Shown here piece after piece: positions 58,558 to 64,000 of a DNA stretch of 64,000 bases; the first letter of the stretch is position 1; each line of letters opens with the position of its first letter. The position numbers were made by a program, and so were the translations under genes. Origin of the DNA: Tretioscincus oriximinensis (lineage: Eukaryota; Chordata; Lepidosauria; Squamata; Gymnophthalmidae); the NCBI GenBank assembly GCA_022410635.1, contig JAJVDF010000135.1, positions 1,174,439 to 1,238,438 on the forward strand, given 5' to 3'. The notes beneath the pieces are model-generated. The model was not told the origin of the DNA. It saw nothing but the letters and a program-made list of their open reading frames with translations, and ran no database searches.

Positions 58558-58870
58558 ATGCATTGTTAGTGTTCAGTTATGTCCAACTCTTCATCGTCTC
58601 ATGGACCATAGCATGGCAGGCCTGTCTGTCTTTCACTGCCTCCTGAAGTCTGCTCAAGCGCACGTCAGTTACTCCCATGACACTGTCTACCCCTTCTCTT
58701 TTTACCTTCAATCTTTCCTCAGCATCAGGGTCCCCCCCAGTGAGTCCTGTCTTTTTCAACACCACAATTCAAAAGCACCAATTCTTCATTGCTCAGCCTT
58801 TCTTATAATCCAACTCTCACAGTCATACATTATTGGAGTTATAATATCAATGCGAATACAGGCATGTACC
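58558..58870 (-). mobile_element. RTE/BovB-type LINE 3' end
   Basis: The minus strand reads MYDCESWIIRKAE, GAFELWCWKR and, after a frame change, RLSRLQEAVKDRQACHAMVH and TMKSWT. This is the C-terminal region of BovB-like ORFs (YGSESWTxxKA...FELWCWRR). It ends in a BovB-like tail (GTTAGTGTTCAGTTATGTCC on the plus strand). Confidence 0.75.
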
Positions 58871-60319
58871 ATGCTTGTGTGAACTATTCAAATTTACTAA
58901 CTCAATGTGCACAATTCCAAATGCAAAATCTGCCTTTGTTACACATTTGGCATTCAATGTGTAGCTGCAGGGATCTCTGGAAACATTAGTATAGCAGTTC
59001 ATTTTTACCAACCTGCTATCCTTTGTCTTTTTCTCTCTGTTTCTTAGATGATTTTCAAAGTTCACTGGATACACAGAGGGCAGTAAGATTTTCTCTATAT
59101 GAGTAGAAAACTTTAGAGAGAGAATAGGTATGTGCTCAGGCTGCCATCTCCCAAGCCGATTGGTCTAGTGGACATGCCCCAGTGGCTAGTGATTGTCCAT
59201 CTTCAACTATTTGCCATACAAATGCTGTATCTCGTCCCTTGTTCCCTGGGTCGTTTTCTATGACATAGTACAGATTACTTCTTTTGTGGTTCACTGTCGC
59301 TTCCCTAAACCTGTCCCAGACTATGGAGCATTAGCCAGAGTATCAAAAATAATACTGTGCACCAGCCTGAAAGCCTGGCTTTTATTGCAAATGGCTTCAT
59401 CAGTGATTATGAATGTGTGAAGCTGAATTCTTTTCCACTGCACAGTTTATATACGCAAGCACGTTGTTGACACAGATCTCATAATCCCTTCTCTGTGTTC
59501 CATGGATGGGGTATGTACAATAGCAGGCTAATGGCCGATTGCTGGCATTGCACTTTACTTCCCTGCTGAAACCATTTTTCAATGTTCAACCTGCTGATCA
59601 ACTGGCAGAGGGTCAAGTGATGTTTTGATGGGCATGTGTGAACTGTAACTGCCAAAGAAACAGAATAGAGAGTGTAAATATTATAAAATGCAAGTCAAAA
59701 ATCCAGAAATGTCAAAATCAACTTGATTTTAAGGACGCACTGAGTGGCAAAACCAAGAGCTGAAAGTTAAAATAAGCCATGTGATATTTTTGTGGTTTTT
59801 CTCGACTCCCTAAAAGACAGGTAGATTTTATAGGGACTTCATAGGTTTGTTTGGTTTGCTAACTGAGAATGAAGATATATTAGTGGCACTAGGTGCAGCA
59901 CTGGAGATGCTAAAGACGTGTCCCTGAAAACTTTGCAACTGGTAGAGGATTTTTTTTGTTAGTAACAAAAAAAAGGAAAGGAAGTACTAAAGGCATTAAA
60001 CTTGACAGGCAAAGCAAGCCCAAAAACTCAAGCACCTCAAAAATCAGTGTAAAGCAAATTTGGACCTTAAAAGAGCCCAGAGTGGAATTACCATATTCCA
60101 TTGCTTCTATGTACCAGCAGGAAAAAATATATTTTTAAATAATTATTTTTAAAAGAACATCTTTTTAAAATTTGAATGACTCTATTATTGTTATCTGGCA
60201 ATCTTGCTGGTAGCCTGCATTTAGCAGGAAGTAAGGGATAGTATATTAAAACCAGATGAATGCTATGAAGGTGATAGGGAGAGAATTAAGACTGACAATA
60301 AGACTACTTAATACTGAGG
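58871..60319. other. unique sequence, nothing recognised
   Basis: No gene or repeat assigned. Confidence 0.4.
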
Positions 60320-60525
60320 ACAAGGTACATAGGGAAGGACAAATGGAGCCCAGCTGGATTAGGCCATGGTCCATCTAATCCAACATCCTGTCTCACACAG
60401 TAATCCACCAATTATTTGAGGTTATTCTCAAGCAGAAGACAAAGGCAAAACCTTCACCTTTCTTGCAAATGGTCTTTAAAAGTGTACTGCCTATCTGTTC
60501 AACCTTGAAACAATTCTTTGGCATC
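60320..60525 (-). mobile_element. outer CR1 copy, 3' UTR part
   Basis: GCCCAGCTGGATTAGGCC, CATCTAATCCAACATCCTG and CACACAGTAATCCACC are CR1 3' UTR in reverse. Its ORF end lies beyond the nested copy at 60811-60944. Confidence 0.75.
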
Positions 60526-60529
60526 AATC

Positions 60530-60810
60530 TCAAGAGGGATATTGTGGAAATAGAGAAGATGCAGAAAAGGGCAACAAGAATAATCAAGGGTATATATGGG
60601 TACTAGGATGGATGTCTAGATGCTGCCTCCGGGATGGAGCAACAGGTAGTGCTCCTGAAATGCCATTTGCAGGGAGTCATGAACAGGTGCATATTTTGCT
60701 TTCCTCTGTTCAGACTGCCCAAGTGCATCTGGTGGGCTTCTGTGTGAGACAGAATGCTTGACTAGATGCACTATGGCCCAATCCAGTATGGCTCTTCTTA
60801 TGTTCTTAAT
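60530..60810 (+). mobile_element. nested CR1 copy, internally deleted
   Basis: It begins in ORF2 (DIVEIEKMQKRATRIIKG), jumps directly to the 3' UTR at GGTACTAGGATGG, then CTGCCTCCGGGATGGAGCAA, GCAGGGAGTCATGAACAGG and a TTCTTATGTTCTTAATG end. The rest of the ORF2 C-terminus, present in order at 25125-25610 and 21335, is missing, so the copy carries an internal deletion joined at CAAGGGT. Confidence 0.85.
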
Positions 60811-60944
60811 GGTAATAGCCATTGATGTACCTCTATGAATTTATCTAACCCTTTCTTAAAACCTTCCTGACTGGATGCTGTCACTTTCTCTTCTAGTAGT
60901 GAATTCAATACATGAAGTAAAAATGTTTCTCACAATATGCTACT
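60811..60944 (-). mobile_element. outer CR1 copy, ORF2 end
   Basis: The minus strand reads EEKVTASSQEGFKKGLDKFI-like text, the CR1 ORF2 C-terminus. With 60320-60525 it forms one reverse CR1 copy interrupted by the plus-strand copy. Confidence 0.75.
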
Positions 60945-61009
60945 TGTAATGAAATCACTTAAATAGAGCGAGTCTCCTTTAAATTTTCTAAGCCTAGAAG
61001 CTGAGCTAT

Positions 61010-61033
61010 GGGGCGGGGCTTGGATTATAAAAG
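61010..61033 (+). promoter_or_regulatory. GC box and TATA box
   Basis: GGGGCGGGGC is separated by 6 nt from TATAAAAG. Transcription would be expected to start about 30 bp downstream, near 61057. Confidence 0.5.
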
Positions 61034-61367
61034 GGGGAGGTGCAAATGAGTGAGTTAGAATGGTTGGTGGAATATTTTGATTGAGTTGGATTTAAATGGT
61101 TGATGTGAAAGATTGTTTGAGCGTGTGGCCAAACAATTGAAGTAATACTGTGAGTGTGAAAATAAAGAAACAGCAAAGTGGGATACAGAACTGCTGGGGT
61201 GGCAAGGAGAGAAAAGGGATAGCTGGGGGAGACTTTAAATGTAGACAAGAGAAGGAATCTGTGCCATAGACATTGTAAAGTCCCCAGGACCTTTTACTCT
61301 AACCCAGAGTACTTAAATTGTATCACTGGTTTTCTTTGAGTTTGAGTATCACCTGTTACTTTGTTTT

Positions 61368-61373
61368 AATAAA
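61368..61373 (+). terminator. poly(A) signal
   Basis: AATAAA followed by GCTATTTTGTGTTATAAAAC and a T-rich element, compatible with cleavage near 61390. Confidence 0.45.
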
Positions 61374-61654
61374 GCTATTTTGTGTTATAAAACAGAGAAG
61401 TCTTTATTATTTGGCATAACAGAGTAAAGGGGCTAATTCTGGTTTCATTTTCACTCCACAATTTTGGTTTCTTCCTGAGGGGAGTGGTGGCAGCCTACTT
61501 GAAGATAAAAACCCTTATTTACAGAATTAATTTACTTTATCCCCATCTTACATATCCTATCCACAAACAAACATATAAAATCAGAGTGCCTGAATAAAGA
61601 AACATATAAAAGAAGAGCATACACAGTCTTGGCCCCTGCTTGGTTTCGTTACAC

Positions 61655-61700
61655 TACTATTCATTCATTCATATTTCGCCCTATACCCGAAGGTCTCTGG
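61655..61700 (-). mobile_element. short L2-type tail
   Basis: (ATTC)n, TTCGCCCTATACCCGAAGGT, CTC: reverse tail remnant. Confidence 0.5.
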
Positions 61701-61796
61701 TGATATACTAGTGTTAGAAAATGTTACTTAATGTTGAGCTCACAAACCTCTAAATGGATAATTTATAAATGGGAGACTAAAAAATCATGCTGAAGG

Positions 61797-61910
61797 ATTT
61801 CAGAGAAAAAGTCATGTTAGTCTTAATAGAAAGTCCAGCAAGAGGGCTTGTAGCACTTGGAGATGGCATGAGCTTTTGTAGACATATCTACTTCTTCAGG
61901 TGCTGAGGGA
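61797..61910 (-). mobile_element. old copy of the foldback family, one arm
   Basis: ATTTCAGAGAAAAAGTCATG, AAAGTCCAGCAAGAGGGC and TTTTGTAGACATATCTACTT (hammerhead-like stem, with GAAA changed to AAAA on the minus strand). It is more diverged than the copies at 47-50 kb and single-armed. Confidence 0.75.
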
Positions 61911-62025
61911 GATGTGTATTGGAGAATGTGATTGGATAGCATACCAATAAAATGAAGGACTGCAGGCAGTCACCTAAGATATTGAAACTTCATGTGAAAT
62001 ACCAAAGTTAGAACTAACTTACATC

Positions 62026-63581
62026 AAAAATTATACCCCAGCTTCATTATTTTTTTAAGGACCATTCTTTCTGTTATACTTCCAAAACAATTTAAATTGT
62101 GGGAATCAAGCATCGAATCTTTTGATTTTAAAAAGAAATGTCCTTGGCTTACCAGACATATCTATCGCAAACCTATGGTTATCTCCTTTTACTATGATTG
62201 CTGTCAGCTCCATAACTTCCTCTTCTACTTTTCCTCTTCTCACCCCCCTTGGGAAGATATTGAACTGGACAGCCTTTCCCAAGCTTGGTCTTCTTTTGAT
62301 CTTCTCCACTCTAAAGCCTTACAAATCCTTTGTTGAAATGTACCCTTTTGGTATGGTCTAAATGGAAATCTAGACTGGCCCCCTCCCCTTCTCCGTTGAC
62401 TTTGCTTAGACACCTACCCAATGCTCCTACCTGGGTGTCAAAGGCTATGTGGGACTCGCTTGAGAGAGCTGGTTGTAGCAAGGTACAAGATATGTTTATG
62501 TGAGATGTTAAATCAATGTCATATGTAGTTGTCAGAATTGGCTGGAGATGTCTCTCATCGCTGGCTCGAACTTCTTTCCATTGAGAAATTTCTCACTGCC
62601 CCAGATTCAGGAGCCGGTGGTGACAGAATCTCTGACGTGTCCTCTGAGAAGGGACTCACTGCCAGAATATATCGCTTATTACTTGATCATGATGCACCAA
62701 AACAGCTTGCCTTGAAGCAGTTTTGGGAAACTGAAGGTAATATTGTTATTGAAGAGGTCAAATGGCTCAGGTTGTCTGGTAAATTATATAGCTCTCATAA
62801 ATCCCAATTAGACCAAGAACTCACCTTTAAGATTATCTATAAATGGTATTACACACCTTTGATGCTACATCACATTAATAATAGCTTAAGCCCACTTTGC
62901 TGGCATGGATGCAGGCAAATTGGTACATATGTTCCTATGTGGTGGGACGGCCAAAAATTTACTCATTTTGGCAAATGGTCCAGACCACTTTGAATAATAT
63001 CCTAAAGATGGATGTCACCCTCACCCTTGGACTAGTCTTTCTTTTTTTGTTTAAACATGTCCATTCATCCCTCCCGCATCGTGCCTTAATTAAATCATTA
63101 TTAACTATGGCTAAAGCTCTCAGAGCTCAACACTGGAAAACCGCTGATCTACTCGACAAAAGACATTGGATTGATAAAATTTGGACTTTAATTCTCAACG
63201 AACATATGCATGTACGGTCCCGTAGAATGCTTGGTTCTAAGGAAAATCACCAGGCAGACTTCTTAACCAAATGGGGTCCCTTTTTTCAAGCTGCCAGAAC
63301 TGATCACTCTCTTCGTCCGAATGCTCTTTATTGTGCTTCCCTTTGTAACAAGAAACTTACACATTGGCTCTCGTTTTTGCCATCGAATTTATAATGTTGC
63401 TGAAGATTGGTTCCCCTTGGATGCCAGGGATCGGTCCCAGTTCAGATTCTGTATCATTCTATGGCCTTGACTGGTTCCAATTACACACACACTTTTATGT
63501 TATGATGGTAATATCTCAATGTCTCTCATATTCTGTTAACTTTGCTGATTTATTTCAATAAAATTATATATATATATAAAA
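62026..63581 (+). mobile_element. 5'-truncated L1 LINE with 16-bp TSD
   Basis: AGAACTAACTTACATC occurs exactly at 62010-62025 and 63582-63597, bracketing a 1556-bp insertion. The interior is the ORF2 C-terminal third of an L1: KRNVLGLPDIS, then ELTFKIIYKWYYTPLMLHHI, SPLCWHGCRQIGTYVPMWW, and in a second frame SFWQMVQTTLNNILKMD, LVFLFLF and DFLTKWGPFF. A one-base deletion near 62950 separates frames 62529-62993 and 62897-63394. The 3' UTR ends AATAAAATTATATATATATA then AAAAA. It is inactive: truncated and frameshifted. Confidence 0.93.
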
Positions 63582-63597
63582 AGAACTAACTTACATC

Positions 63598-64000
63598 GCT
63601 AAAAAGTTAATTCATATGACTGACTTTATTTATTTTTTGAAAAAATAATAAACAGTTCAGATTTTACAAGCAAATTCTATTCCACTTAAGTCCTTCGAAG
63701 GCTGATTTGGGATCTATAATTAATGCCCAACTCTAGGCTCTAGGTATAATGATGAAAAACCTGCCCCCTTTCATGAAGGTGCATCCTTTGTATATTATAA
63801 AGCCAAATGTATTAGCTCATCCCTGCATTCACTTGTGTCAGTGTCTGAATGAATACTTTTGTCAATATAGTGTGTTTCCATGTAAATGAAGCCAGAGTCA
63901 TGTTCATACAGCTCTTTATTAATCAATATAATCTGAACAAAAATACAAAGAAGATGGAATGTGCCAGGTTAAGTGTGTTAATTATTAGCACATCAAGAGT
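63598..64000. other. unique sequence, nothing recognised
   Basis: AT-rich, no repeat or gene recognised. Confidence 0.4.

Larger units (their letters stand above)
60945..61492 (+). mobile_element. LTR-like cassette (candidate solo LTR)
   Basis: It contains, in order, a GC box (GGGGCGGGGC, 61010-61019), a TATA box (TATAAAAG, 61026-61033) and, about 340 bp on, AATAAA (61368-61373) followed by a T/GT-rich stretch, the U3-R-U5 order of an LTR. Possible boundaries are TG at 60945 and CA at 61492, flanked by GCTACT and GCCTACT, a duplication only if one base was gained. No gag/pol or primer-binding site was recognised downstream. A promoter and poly(A) site of a small non-LTR transcript unit would be the alternative. 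Confidence 0.4.

Overview
The window is non-coding, repeat-rich vertebrate DNA, almost certainly from a squamate reptile and more likely a lizard than a snake. The grounds are the repeat mix: a tRNA-derived Sauria-type SINE, two subfamilies of a related SINE, amniote CR1 and L2-type LINE tails, an RTE/BovB-type LINE fragment and squamate-like L1 ORF2 remnants. These assignments come from recognising protein and consensus features by eye; no database was searched. No host protein-coding exon, tRNA, rRNA or known ncRNA gene could be supported. Open frames above about 60 codons are either pieces of LINE ORFs, simple-repeat translations, or frames without recognisable homology.

Layout. 0-9.7 kb: an L2-type tail, a SINE, a hAT-like foldback element, an ATC microsatellite, a CR1 reverse-transcriptase pseudogene interrupted by a later insertion, a second SINE and the C-terminal end of another LINE. 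9.7-30 kb: mostly unique sequence with scattered CR1 3' ends, SINEs (one with a very long GAA tract), several terminal-inverted-repeat MITE candidates and a well-preserved CR1 ORF2 fragment with one stop codon. 30-37 kb: a degraded L1, a palindromic MITE and a 524-bp hAT-type element with perfect 8-bp target-site duplication. 37-47 kb: unique sequence, a candidate conserved non-coding block, a decayed ~29-bp minisatellite and L2 remnants. 47.4-48.7 kb: a cluster of palindromic mobile elements. 48.9-53.3 kb: SINEs, microsatellites and L2 remnants. 53.3-64 kb: a long unique stretch, a 27-bp minisatellite, a perfect 43-bp hairpin, L2 and BovB-type fragments, CR1 copies nested in one another, an LTR-like promoter/poly(A) cassette, and a 5'-truncated L1 with a perfect 16-bp target-site duplication.

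The most notable structure is a small family of foldback elements (47481-47697 and 48159-48364). The two copies have the same architecture, lie in opposite orientation and are each flanked by a 13-bp target-site duplication. Their centre encodes a hammerhead-ribozyme-like half-core (CTGAAGA, stem, GAAA). A shortened copy with its own duplication lies at 50561-50664 and an older relative at 61797-61910. Together they look like a non-autonomous, possibly Penelope-like, retroelement. The attribution is inference; the palindromes and duplications are read directly from the sequence.
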